Shown: positions 8,145 through 16,337 of the stretch, in pieces
Layout: every line of letters starts with the position of its first letter
How positions within the stretch are numbered: position 1 is the stretch's first letter
DNA from: JBHIET01 sp046760785
GTDB lineage: Bacteria; Chloroflexota; Anaerolineae; B4-G1
Length of the DNA: 56,112 nucleotides
Assembly: GCA_046760785.1 (NCBI GenBank)
Contig: JBHIET010000013.1
Span: 1 to 56,112, forward strand
Reading direction: 5' to 3'
Made by a program: the position numbers and the translations under genes
The notes under the pieces: model-generated
Seen by the model: only the letters and a program-made list of their open reading frames with translations
The model's database searches: none
What the model was told of the DNA's origin: nothing

Positions 8145-9437
8145 TCAGGCCCCGAACTGCGGCAGGTACTCACGATTGGTCTCCAATAAGTCATCCAGCA
8201 CCGCCTGCACCCGGTCGGCGGAGGGGCCGAGGGGGTGGGCCAGCAATGCCTGGTAAGCGGCCTGGCGGTCGCCGTGGACGGCCGCCTCTACGGTCAGGAT
8301 TTCGTAGGATTTCACGTGGGCCAGCAGGCCAAAACAGACCGGCGGGAGCGGCGCGACCGGGAGTGGATGGACGCCCCGACCATCCACGCGGCAGCCCATC
8401 TCCAGCACCCAATCGTACGGCCAGCCTGGCACGGCGCCCCTGTGGGCCACGTTGACCACGTGCGTTTCGCCCAGGTCGTTGTAGTGCGCGTCGAGAAGCT
8501 GGGTGGCGAGGGTGGAGTAATAGGCCCCGCCTCGTTGCATCAAGTTCTCAGGCGGTTCTGTGCGATCCGGCTCGGCGTATTGCCGCAACAAATCGGCTTC
8601 GATCTCCATCACCTCCTCGGCCCGGGAGGGGGGCCATTGCTCTTGAGCAGCCAGCTTGCGGTCGGTGTGGTAGTAGTACTGCAGGTAATAGTTGGGGATC
8701 ATCCCCAACGCCCGAATCATCGCCACATCCCACTCCGGCTCCGCTGCCTGCTCCAGCTCTGCCACCAGCCCCTCCAGGACCTCGGGCCAGACGTCCTCGC
8801 CGTCCACCGCAAAGCCATAGTGCCAGGAAAGATGATTGAGGCCCAGCGTCTTCAACTCAGCCCGCTGCGGCTCAATTTTGAGTCCCTGCCACTTTTCCAG
8901 CTTTTCCGAGAGCCACATTTTCGTGGTGATGGGCACGTTGCATACCCCCACCGCCGCGACATCGGGAACGTAGCGGCTGAGCGCTTCGGTGATCAGGCCG
9001 GCCGGGTTGGTAAAATTGACCAGCAACGCTCCAGGAGCCAGTTCGCGCATATCCTGAGCGATTTTCAAAACGACGGGGATGGTACGCAGCGCTTTGGCCA
9101 TGCCCCCTACGCCGGTCGTTTCTTGCCCGATCAGGCCGTGCCGCCGGCCCAGGTACTCGTCTTCCCGACGGGCGGCCATGCCACCTACGCGCAATTGAGT
9201 GATGGTGTAGCTGGCGTCGCGGACTGCCTCGCGTTGGTCAGTGGTCAGATGGACGGTGAAGGGCGCGCCCTTGGCAGCGACCATGCGCCGGGCGAACCCT
9301 CCCACCACGTCCAGCCGTTCCGGCGAAATGTCCATCAGCCACAACTCGGTCACAGGCAAGGTGTCTGCGCGTTCCAGGAAACCATTGATCAGTTCTGGAG
9401 TGTAGCTGGATCCGCCGCCAATGACGGCTACCTTCAT
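8145..9437 (-). CDS. GH4 family glycosidase, 6-phospho-beta-glucosidase-like
   Basis: GH4 enzymes cleave glycosides by an NAD+- and metal-dependent redox mechanism. The 430-residue product shows the N-terminal Rossmann motif KVAVIGGGSSYTPELI, VNFTNPAGLITEAL, the metal-binding Cys in AVGVCNVP, the His in TLGLNHLSWHYGF, and VNVAHRGAVPGWP. This pattern matches the 6-phospho-beta-glucosidase branch. No signal peptide is present, so it is cytoplasmic. It lies 11 bp after the GH3 gene in the same operon. The cluster has an ABC importer, not a PTS, so the 6-phosphosugar would have to come from the nearby kinase, or this member accepts unphosphorylated glycosides. Confidence 0.9.
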   Translation of the reverse strand: MKVAVIGGGSSYTPELINGFLERADTLPVTELWLMDISPERLDVVGGFARRMVAAKGAPFTVHLTTDQREAVRDASYTITQLRVGGMAARREDEYLGRRHGLIGQETTGVGGMAKALRTIPVVLKIAQDMRELAPGALLVNFTNPAGLITEALSRYVPDVAAVGVCNVPITTKMWLSEKLEKWQGLKIEPQRAELKTLGLNHLSWHYGFAVDGEDVWPEVLEGLVAELEQAAEPEWDVAMIRALGMIPNYYLQYYYHTDRKLAAQEQWPPSRAEEVMEIEADLLRQYAEPDRTEPPENLMQRGGAYYSTLATQLLDAHYNDLGETHVVNVAHRGAVPGWPYDWVLEMGCRVDGRGVHPLPVAPLPPVCFGLLAHVKSYEILTVEAAVHGDRQAAYQALLAHPLGPSADRVQAVLDDLLETNREYLPQFGA

Positions 9438-9448
9438 CGTTCATCACC

Positions 9449-11353
9449 TCATTCATATTCAAGCCCAAACCCATACGCGAATAGCGGGTCGTAGTCGGCG
9501 TCGCCGTAGTTGATCGGGATCTGCTCCATCGTTCGGGGCCAGGAGCAGGGCAGCTTGCCCGTGGGGTTGTAATCGCCAAAGAGGACGTCGGCCACCCCCT
9601 GCCCCTCTGTCCCGGGCAGCCAGGCCGCGATCAGCGCGTCCCAGTTTTCCAGCTCTGGCTCGACGATCATAGGCCGGCCGGATACCAGGATCACGACGAC
9701 GGGCACGCCGGCCTCCCTCACGGCGTTGATCGCGTTCACGTCGGCCTGGGAAAGACTCAGGTCGTTGCTGTCTCCCTCCCACTCGGCGTAGGGCGTTTCG
9801 CCCAAGACGACGATCCCCACGTCCGCCCCCTCCGCGCCCGATCCGTCACGCGAAAAGGTCACGCTCGTGTTCTCCGAGACCGTGTTCTCAATCGCCTCCA
9901 GTATCGTCGTCCCGGTTGTAATGTTCCCGTTCCCGCCCTGCCAGGTGATGGTCCACCCGCCGCATTGGCTGCCCAGGTCGTCGGCGTTTCTCCCGGCGAC
10001 GTGGACGTGGCTCAAATCCTTCGGCAGCGGGAGGATGGCGCCCTCGTTCTTCAGCAGCACCAGCGATTCACGAACCGCCTGCCGGGCCACCTCCCTGTGT
10101 TCGGCAGAACCGATGAGGCCGGTCAGGCTGCGATCCGCGTAGGGGTTCTCAAACAGGCCGAGTTGAAATTTGATTCTCAAGATTCTGCTGACTGCGTCGT
10201 CAATCCGCTCCATCGGGACGTCGCCGCTCCCGACCGCTTCTCGCAACGTGTCAATGAAAGTGACGTACTCGTAGGGAACCATGATCATGTCCAAACCGGC
10301 GTTGATCGCCGTCCTGACATCGCTGCGATAGTCTCCCGGAATCTGGTCAATAGCCTCCCAGTCCGAAACGACAAATCCCCCAAATCCTAACTCCCCCTTG
10401 AGCACGTCGTTGATCAAGTAACCATTGGCGTGCATTTCCACGCCGTTCCAACTGCTCTGGGAGACCATGATGGACCCGACGCCAGCGTTGATTGCTTCCA
10501 CATAGGGCGCGATGTGAATTTCCCGCAAGGTTTGTTCGTCCACCTCCGTGTTTGCGCGGTCAACGCCGCCTGTCGTTCCACCGTCCCCTACCCAGTGCTT
10601 GGCGGTCGCCAGGATCGTTTCCCCGCTGCCCAGGTCGGCTCCCTGATACCCTCTCACAATCGCCCCTCCCAGCAGCGACACGAGTTCCGGCGTCTCGCCA
10701 AAGCTCTCGTAGGCGCGGCCCCATCGCTCGTCCCGGAAGACGGCCAGGCAAGGGGAGAACGTCCAGTCAACGCCCGTACCGGCGACTTCCAGGGCCGTGA
10801 TGTGTCCGATCTCCTCAACCAATTCCGGATTCCGCGTGGCGCCCAGGCCGATGTTGTGGGGAAAGATGACGGCGCCTTTGACGTTGTTGTGTCCGTGGAC
10901 GGCGTCAGCTCCATAGATCAACGGAATGCCGAGCCGGGTTGACAGAGCTTGTCCCTGGTAGCTATCGTACATATCGGCCCACGATTCGGGAGTATTGGGA
11001 CTGGGGATCGAGCCGCCCCCACTGAGCAGAGCGCCCAGGTAATAGGCGGCGATGTCCTGGATATCATTCAGGGCGTCCCGTTCGGCCAGCGTCATCTGGC
11101 CGATCTTTTCGTCCAGGCTCATGCGGGAAAGCAGGGCTGCAACCCGGTCATCTATCGGCGCTGTGGGGTCCCGGTAGAGCGGAGCCTCCAGGGCGGTCGT
11201 TGCGGCAACTGTGGCTTGTGGCGATGGCACGGCCAGAGTGGGCGGTGGTGGAGTGTCTGTCCCGGAAGTGGAGCAGGCAGTACCTAGTGTACCGATGGCA
11301 ACGGTCAGCACAATGAGCAAGTATGACACACTATTCTTTGGTGTAATGTTCAC
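9449..11353 (-). CDS. GH3 family beta-glucosidase lipoprotein
   Basis: The product is a secreted exo-acting beta-glucosidase of about 634 residues. The GTG start at 11353 is chosen because GGAGGG lies 5-6 bases before it; longer starts (to 11431) add an implausible charged leader. The product opens with a lipoprotein signal (VSYLLIVLTVAIGTLGTAC). Next come the GH3 N-domain (MSLDEKIGQMTL, GADAVHGHNNV, TAKHWVGDGGT) with the nucleophile Asp in FGGFVVSDWEAID (about residue 330), and the GH3 C-domain (ESLVLLKNEGAILPLPK, WLPGTEGQGVADVLFGDYNP). It probably trims oligosaccharides at the cell surface before uptake by the ABC importer encoded further upstream. Confidence 0.93.
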   Translation of the reverse strand: MNITPKNSVSYLLIVLTVAIGTLGTACSTSGTDTPPPPTLAVPSPQATVAATTALEAPLYRDPTAPIDDRVAALLSRMSLDEKIGQMTLAERDALNDIQDIAAYYLGALLSGGGSIPSPNTPESWADMYDSYQGQALSTRLGIPLIYGADAVHGHNNVKGAVIFPHNIGLGATRNPELVEEIGHITALEVAGTGVDWTFSPCLAVFRDERWGRAYESFGETPELVSLLGGAIVRGYQGADLGSGETILATAKHWVGDGGTTGGVDRANTEVDEQTLREIHIAPYVEAINAGVGSIMVSQSSWNGVEMHANGYLINDVLKGELGFGGFVVSDWEAIDQIPGDYRSDVRTAINAGLDMIMVPYEYVTFIDTLREAVGSGDVPMERIDDAVSRILRIKFQLGLFENPYADRSLTGLIGSAEHREVARQAVRESLVLLKNEGAILPLPKDLSHVHVAGRNADDLGSQCGGWTITWQGGNGNITTGTTILEAIENTVSENTSVTFSRDGSGAEGADVGIVVLGETPYAEWEGDSNDLSLSQADVNAINAVREAGVPVVVILVSGRPMIVEPELENWDALIAAWLPGTEGQGVADVLFGDYNPTGKLPCSWPRTMEQIPINYGDADYDPLFAYGFGLEYE

Positions 11354-11514
11354 GATTCCCTCCGAGCCGTGTGGCGTCCAAATTTCCTCGTTTTCAGGAA
11401 CATGGTTATCTTTTACGCTCACGTCTAGCACAGCGTAGATTCTCGCATAACATGCACTTTACAAAACAGACGACCTGATGCATAAATAGGCCCATCTCTA
11501 ACTGGAGGTGGCCT

Positions 11515-11712
11515 ATGAAACACGCACCAGGTCTGTGGCATATTGTACTCGCATTGTTGCTGATCGCATGTACCAGTCCAGGACTTACCGAGCAGGAGAG
11601 ACAACGGAGCATACGGCCAGTTCTCTCGCGGGGAGTAAAGCGGAAAAAGCGGGAGAAGCCATCGCCGATAATCGAGACCGCTGATGAAGCAGATCCGTTG
11701 GCAGACCTGTGA
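11515..11712 (+). CDS. Small open frame with lipoprotein-like signal, before the transposase remnant
   Basis: The 65-residue product starts MKHAPGLWHIVLALLLIAC, resembling a lipoprotein signal with lipobox LIAC, followed by a charged tail. It is in the same frame as the transposase remnant downstream, separated by one TGA and 8 codons, and GGAGGTGG lies near its ATG. It could be a genuine small lipoprotein or a captured leader upstream of the element. I do not recognise a family. Confidence 0.3.
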   Translation: MKHAPGLWHIVLALLLIACTSPGLTEQERQRSIRPVLSRGVKRKKREKPSPIIETADEADPLADL

Positions 11713-11736
11713 CAAGCCCGTGGGTGGATTGACCAC

Positions 11737-12567
11737 ATGGACGAGCGGGAGTTGTGGGCGATGCTGGTGCGCATCCGCTGGCCGAAGGGAGCGGTGTGTC
11801 CGCATTGCGGGGAACGAGACCCGCAATACCTCACCCTGATCGGTCCAGACTATCGCGGTGGACTGGGACGTTGGTGTTGCCGGGTCTGCGCCGAAGCAGG
11901 GGACCCCGGAGAAGGGGGCACCTTTACGCCCTTGACCGGCACCATTCTGGATGGTGTGCAGATCGGCATTCGTACCTTGTGGCTGGTGGTGGAGCTGTTC
12001 GCAGACGGCAAAGCCAGTGTGGAAACGGCGAAAGAGGGCCGTGTCAACCGACATACGACAGACCGCCTGTTCCGCCTGCTGCGTGCAGCCATCTACCAAA
12101 CACGCTCCTTGGAACCGATTGTGTTGACCCCAGAAGCGATTGCCAAGTTTGACGAGGTCTATCTCACGGCAGGGTTGAAGGGACGCGCAGGCGGCCTGCA
12201 ACTGGAACGCGAACCACGCAAGCGCAGGCTCAAGCGGCGAGGGCGCGGCACCTGGGACAGTGACCGGCTGCCGGTCTTTCTCGACCTGGATGGTGACGGC
12301 ATAAGCGAGGTCCACTGCAACACGATGGAATGCACCTGGTCCTGGCTGCGCCAGGTGATCCGTACTTATCGTGGCGTCTCCAAAGTGTACTTGCCGCTCT
12401 ACGTTGCGCGATTCGAATTCCTTTTCAACTGTCGCCACAAGAATCGGTGGAATCGCACGCTGGACGTGCTCCAGGCCGCTTTCCAGGTGGAAGCCACTGG
12501 CGCCGCTGACCTGTTGGCGTGCGTGGAAAGTGCCCGGTTCGCGGAGGTCTGCTCTGTGGCCGGATAG
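11737..12567 (+). pseudogene. IS1595-like (ISXO2) transposase with internal deletion
   Basis: The N-terminal zinc ribbon (VCPHCGERDP ... CCRVCAEAG) and helical region match the ISXO2-like transposase family. The C-terminal block VHCNTMECTWSWLRQVIRTY with YLPLYVARFEFLFNCRHKN is the family's end, with the conserved N-x-(I/M)-E. Between the region KFDEVYLTAGLKGR (first catalytic Asp) and VHCNTME about 80-100 residues that normally carry the second catalytic Asp are missing, replaced by VFLDLDGDGISE. The frame stays open, so the deletion is in frame. It is opposite in strand to the sugar cluster it interrupts. I could not identify clear terminal inverted repeats. Confidence 0.7.
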
Positions 12568-12603
12568 AGCAATCTCGTTTTCATCGATCAGGGTGCACAA
12601 TTC

Positions 12604-12626
12604 CGGTTTCGCTGGCCACGAAACCG
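12604..12626. other. Hairpin past the transposase remnant
   Basis: CGGTTTCG pairs perfectly with CGAAACCG across a 7-base loop, about 36 bp past the transposase stop. No T-run follows in either direction. It may be a weak terminator or the remains of an element end. Confidence 0.3.
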
Positions 12627-12733
12627 AATAACTCCACGCTTGACGAGGCCATTGGGTCGCGTGCGTAGCCAATTGATACATTCTCCCCCTTCAACAACTA
12701 CACGATGCTATACATGAGCGCTCTTCTATCCTC

Positions 12734-12748
12734 AGGTGCGTTGCACCT
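12734..12748. other. Short hairpin motif AGGTGCGTTGCACCT
   Basis: Six-base arms flank a three-base loop, 1 bp past the stop of the GH-A lipoprotein gene. The same motif with one change occurs at 6961-6976. Confidence 0.35.
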
Positions 12749-12749
12749 A

Positions 12750-14168
12750 TCAATATGGTACGACATAAAGCAAGATAGACTGCGGCGGCAGGGTAATCTC
12801 CGCGCTGATGTTCTGCGTGCCGATCTGTTCAGCTTGATGATCTACGTCAAAGAGCCAAACCTCGGCCGGGCCGGTGGGTGTCACATTTTCCAGACGGAGC
12901 GGCTTGTGGGCTTCCTCTGGGCCTAGATTGACGATCATCAGCGTCAGCGCGCCGTCCTCGCGCCGGGCGGCGTATATCGACACGTCCGGGTCGTCGGATG
13001 AGGCGTACAGCAGCTCGTCTCCAAAGTGCCGGTACAGCTGGTACACGTAGTAGGTTGGGCGCACCTCGTACTTGGCCAGCAGTCCCCAGCCCCCTTGGCT
13101 CGTGTTGCACTGCAGGATGAAGTGAGCGACGACTTCCACCCGCTGCCGAATCAGCCGCCCGAGAACGTCTCCCCACCAGATGGCGTTGTAGAACGAATCG
13201 GGCGTGGCCTCTCCCCCCACGGCGTGAGACCAGTCGGAGTTGATCTCGGTCACAGCGACGGGCAGGTCGCGACCAGTGGTCTCCCGGATCAGCGCCCGCA
13301 GGTTTGGGATGATGGTGTCCCATTCCCGGCTGTTGTACCTCAGGTCGTCCGTTGTCCTCGCCGGCCCGGCCATGCTGATGGGGAAGGGGTAGCGGTGGAT
13401 GGCGACGATGTCGACCAGGTCTCCGTTGGCCAGCAGAAACTCGCGCATCCAGTCGCGCCCGGCCTCGTCGCGCGGGTCGGTCTCCGGGTCGCCCGTGTAT
13501 TGGCTGGTTCCCGGGCCCAGCAGCAGGATGTCAGGATCGACTGCCAGCATGGCCTCGGCGATCTCACGCCACTCCCTATTATAGCGCACCGTGTCGTAAT
13601 CGTCATATCCGTGGAAACCGGTGTACAGGTTGGGCTCGTTGCCGATGGCCCAATACCGCACGTTGTAGTCGTTGGTCACGTTGCAGTAGCGCACCAACTC
13701 GGCGGCTGCCTCGGGGCTTCCCCCGGGCATGCGGACGTTGATGTGAGGCTCGGCTCCCATTCGGCGTGCCAGATCGATGAACCGGTCTATGTGAAAGCCT
13801 TTCAGGTCGTGCTGGTCGCCCCACTCGCCGCCGGGGAAGCGTAGGTAGGTGACGCCGGCTGCTTTGGCCTGATCCATCAGGCCGAGCGGCACGTTGACCC
13901 AGGGGCCGTAGGCCGAGCCATAGACGTACGGGCTGATCGGCCCAAGCGCTTGGGATCCGTCCACGAACAGAACGCCCGGCACCGGCGTCGGTACCGGTGT
14001 TAAGGTTGGCAAAGGGGTTGCGGTTGACGTCGGCGTCGGGCTGCGCGTTGGCGTCGGAGGCGCAGTCGCTGTTGGTGGAGGCGACCGGTCTGCCACGCAG
14101 GCGGCGCAGCAGAATGCAAGTGTTGCCAATACGCACGCTTTCGTCAGACTGCCGACGTTTGCAGGCAC
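12750..14168 (-). CDS. Secreted clan GH-A-like glycoside hydrolase lipoprotein
   Basis: The 472-residue product has a lipoprotein signal (ACVLATLAFCCAAC), then a Thr/Pro linker of about 40 residues, then a TIM barrel. The likely acid/base Glu is in YWAIGNEPNLY (about residue 178) and the likely nucleophile in LPVAVTEINSDW (about 307), the spacing expected of clan GH-A. Other barrel strands include VTYLRFPGGEWGDQHDL, VDIVAIHRYPFPI and VVAHFILQCN. A small C-terminal beta domain (ALTLMIVNLGPEEAH) resembles those of GH39, GH51 or GH44 enzymes. The GTG start lies 3 bp after the permease stop, so it is in the importer operon. The exact family and sugar are not certain. Confidence 0.75.
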   Translation of the reverse strand: MPANVGSLTKACVLATLAFCCAACVADRSPPPTATAPPTPTRSPTPTSTATPLPTLTPVPTPVPGVLFVDGSQALGPISPYVYGSAYGPWVNVPLGLMDQAKAAGVTYLRFPGGEWGDQHDLKGFHIDRFIDLARRMGAEPHINVRMPGGSPEAAAELVRYCNVTNDYNVRYWAIGNEPNLYTGFHGYDDYDTVRYNREWREIAEAMLAVDPDILLLGPGTSQYTGDPETDPRDEAGRDWMREFLLANGDLVDIVAIHRYPFPISMAGPARTTDDLRYNSREWDTIIPNLRALIRETTGRDLPVAVTEINSDWSHAVGGEATPDSFYNAIWWGDVLGRLIRQRVEVVAHFILQCNTSQGGWGLLAKYEVRPTYYVYQLYRHFGDELLYASSDDPDVSIYAARREDGALTLMIVNLGPEEAHKPLRLENVTPTGPAEVWLFDVDHQAEQIGTQNISAEITLPPQSILLYVVPY

Positions 14169-14171
14169 GAT

Positions 14172-15254
14172 CTACTTCTCAACTCCGGTGAAGACGATGC
14201 CCCGCAGGAAGAACCGTTGGGCCACGAAGAAGACAATCACCGGCAGTAACAGTCCCAAGAGCGAGCTTGCCTGAATCAGGTGCGGCTCGGTGCCGTAGAG
14301 TGAGTTGTACTTTTGGATGCCGAGGGCGATGGGTTGCAGGTCTCGCTCTGAGGAGAGATAGATCAACGGAGTGAAGTAATCATTCCATGCCCACAGGAAG
14401 TGGCCTACCGCCACGGCGATGATGACCGGGACCGATTGGGGCAGGATCACCGAGATCAGCGTGCGCAGTGGGCTGGCGCCGTCGATCATGGCCGCCTCGT
14501 CCAGGTCTCGCGGGATGGTCATAAAGAACTGGCGCAGCAGAAACACGTTGTAGGCATTGGCGAAGAAGTGCGGTACGATCAGCGGCAGCCACGTGCCCAC
14601 CCAGCCCATGCGATAGAATATGGTGTAGGTCGGCACCAGCGTGACGAAACCAGGCAGAATCATCGTACCGATCAGGATCGTAAAGATGGCGTTCTTCCCA
14701 GGGATGCGGAAGCGCGAGAACCCGTACGCCACGGCGATGCACGAGAGCGTGGTGCCGATGGCGCCCAGGCCTGCTATGGCCGCCGTGTTGCGCAAGAGCA
14801 GGGGCATGCGCAGCTCTTCCCAGGCCCGAGAAAAGTTGCTCCACTGGAGGCTGAACGTCCACTCCCGTTCCAGGGTACGCCACTTGCCCGTCCACTGAAT
14901 CGGGCCGGCTTCAGGGTTCTCTGGATCGAGGAAGAGGCTTTCCTCTCGTCCAGGCTTGAACATGGCCCAGTCGTGTATCTTGCCATCGTCGGTGGGCACC
15001 TGGTAGATCTTGTATTCTTTTCCCTCGTATGTGAAGGTGGCTTCCGTCGCCGGCCAGAGGCGAGGGGCAGTGACATCAGCGATCATCTCCTTGTTCTTGA
15101 ACGCGGTGATGATCATGTAGCCGAACGGCGACAGGTAAGCTGTCAAGATCATCAAGACGAAGAGCGTGAAGCTGGCGACTGCCATGAAGAAACGTGTCTG
15201 TCGGACAATGACAGATGAATGTGCTGTCTCGGTTTCAGATCGAGTTGCCATCAT
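14172..15254 (-). CDS. Sugar ABC transporter permease, MalG type
   Basis: This is one of two inner-membrane permeases of a CUT1 carbohydrate importer. The product of about 360 residues has an N-terminal helix (FTLFVLMILTAYLSPFGYMI), five further helices and the EAA loop DLDEAAMIDGASPLRTLI that contacts the ATPase. Between helix 1 and the core lies an insert of about 90 residues (including LWPATEATFTYEGKEYKIYQ and EWTFSLQWSNFSRAWEEL), far longer than in typical MalG proteins and probably extracytoplasmic. The start ATGATG overlaps the stop of the upstream permease; GGAGG lies 4-7 bases before. No ATP-binding subunit is encoded in this cluster, so a shared one must serve. Confidence 0.93.
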   Translation of the reverse strand: MMATRSETETAHSSVIVRQTRFFMAVASFTLFVLMILTAYLSPFGYMIITAFKNKEMIADVTAPRLWPATEATFTYEGKEYKIYQVPTDDGKIHDWAMFKPGREESLFLDPENPEAGPIQWTGKWRTLEREWTFSLQWSNFSRAWEELRMPLLLRNTAAIAGLGAIGTTLSCIAVAYGFSRFRIPGKNAIFTILIGTMILPGFVTLVPTYTIFYRMGWVGTWLPLIVPHFFANAYNVFLLRQFFMTIPRDLDEAAMIDGASPLRTLISVILPQSVPVIIAVAVGHFLWAWNDYFTPLIYLSSERDLQPIALGIQKYNSLYGTEPHLIQASSLLGLLLPVIVFFVAQRFFLRGIVFTGVEK

Positions 15255-16216
15255 TTTTCCTCCGCGCCGGCGTAGTAGACCCAGTATTTGGCTGTGGAGA
15301 ACAGCACCAGTGTCACAATCATCACCACCACAAACAACATCCACGACATGGTAGCTGCATATCCCATGTGACGATAGACAAAGGCTTCTTTGTACAACTG
15401 CATGGCGTAGAATTTGGTCATGTCTCCGGGCCTGCCGGTGCCTCCCGTGAGGACAAAAGGAATGATAAAGTACTGGAAAATGCCGATGAAGGAAAGGACG
15501 AGATTGTAAAAGATCACCGGTGTGATCATCGGGAGTGTGATGTGGCGGAACGAAGCCAACCACCCCGCGCCATCCACGCGCGCCGCTTCGTAGAGCGCGG
15601 TCGGTATGCCTTGCATCGCCGCCAGGTGATACAACAACATGTCGCCAACTCCCCACAGCCCGATGAGGATCAGCGCGGGGTAGATCCAGATGGTAGAATT
15701 GAGCCAATCCGGGCCGTTGATGCCCACTGATTCCAGAGCCAGATTGATCCAGCCCAACCGGGTATTCATCATGCCCTGCCAGATGTAGATGGCGGATACG
15801 AGTGGCACAATGTTGGGCATGTAGAACAGGGTCATAAAGATCCGCTTGCCCTGGAGAAGCTTGGCATTCAGCAACGCGGCCATGACGATGGGCTGCATGA
15901 TGCCCACCGGTACCGCGATGAGCGCAAAACGCAATGAGACCAGCGATGATGTGCGTACCAGCGGATCACTGAAGAATTGGACATAGTTATCCAGGCCAAC
16001 CCAACGGGTTTCTTCTGCGTGGAGCAGGTCGTAGTTGGTGAAGGAGAGGACCAGCGATGCCACCATTGGAAAGAATGTCCAGAGCAGGAATCCAATGATC
16101 CAGGGAGAGAGGAAGAGTAGCCCCCATCGCGCCTCATTGCGGGCCAGCTTGCTCAGCTTCTCTCCGCGCTTGAATCTCAGGTTCTTGAGGGAGAATTCGG
16201 AGAGTATCGTGGACAT
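15251..16216 (-). CDS. Sugar ABC transporter permease, MalF type
   Basis: The 321-residue membrane protein has six predicted helices, beginning WGLLFLSPWIIGFLLWTFFP, and the EAA loop ALYEAARVDGAGWLASFRHI. It pairs with the MalG-type permease, with which it overlaps by four bases (ATGA). AAGGAG precedes the ATG. It lies 120 bp after the binding-protein gene. Standard length and architecture for a CUT1 permease. Confidence 0.93.
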   Translation of the reverse strand: MSTILSEFSLKNLRFKRGEKLSKLARNEARWGLLFLSPWIIGFLLWTFFPMVASLVLSFTNYDLLHAEETRWVGLDNYVQFFSDPLVRTSSLVSLRFALIAVPVGIMQPIVMAALLNAKLLQGKRIFMTLFYMPNIVPLVSAIYIWQGMMNTRLGWINLALESVGINGPDWLNSTIWIYPALILIGLWGVGDMLLYHLAAMQGIPTALYEAARVDGAGWLASFRHITLPMITPVIFYNLVLSFIGIFQYFIIPFVLTGGTGRPGDMTKFYAMQLYKEAFVYRHMGYAATMSWMLFVVVMIVTLVLFSTAKYWVYYAGAEEK

Positions 16217-16337
16217 ACAACGCTCCTTGCTATCGGGATTCTGTGGGGCCAGCCCAAGTGCGCCGGGCTGGCCCCACCCTTTGTTGAAGTGGCTGCGCTA
16301 GCTGCTCACTCGCTCAAAGGTACCACAGGAGGAAAAC

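Noticed and set aside
7172..9494. Long plus-strand frames (about 420 codons) opposite the TIM-barrel and GH4 genes
   Set aside because: They are antisense shadows of strongly recognisable minus-strand genes in GC-rich DNA; the protein sequence has no family pattern.
11425..12681. Minus-strand frame of 418 codons opposite the transposase
   Set aside because: The plus strand carries a recognisable IS1595-like transposase; the minus frame has no motif and mirrors its codon bias.
14172..15707. Longer start for the MalG-type permease (511 codons)
   Set aside because: The extra 150 codons are the MalF gene read in another frame; the ATG at 15254 overlaps the MalF stop and has a ribosome-binding site.
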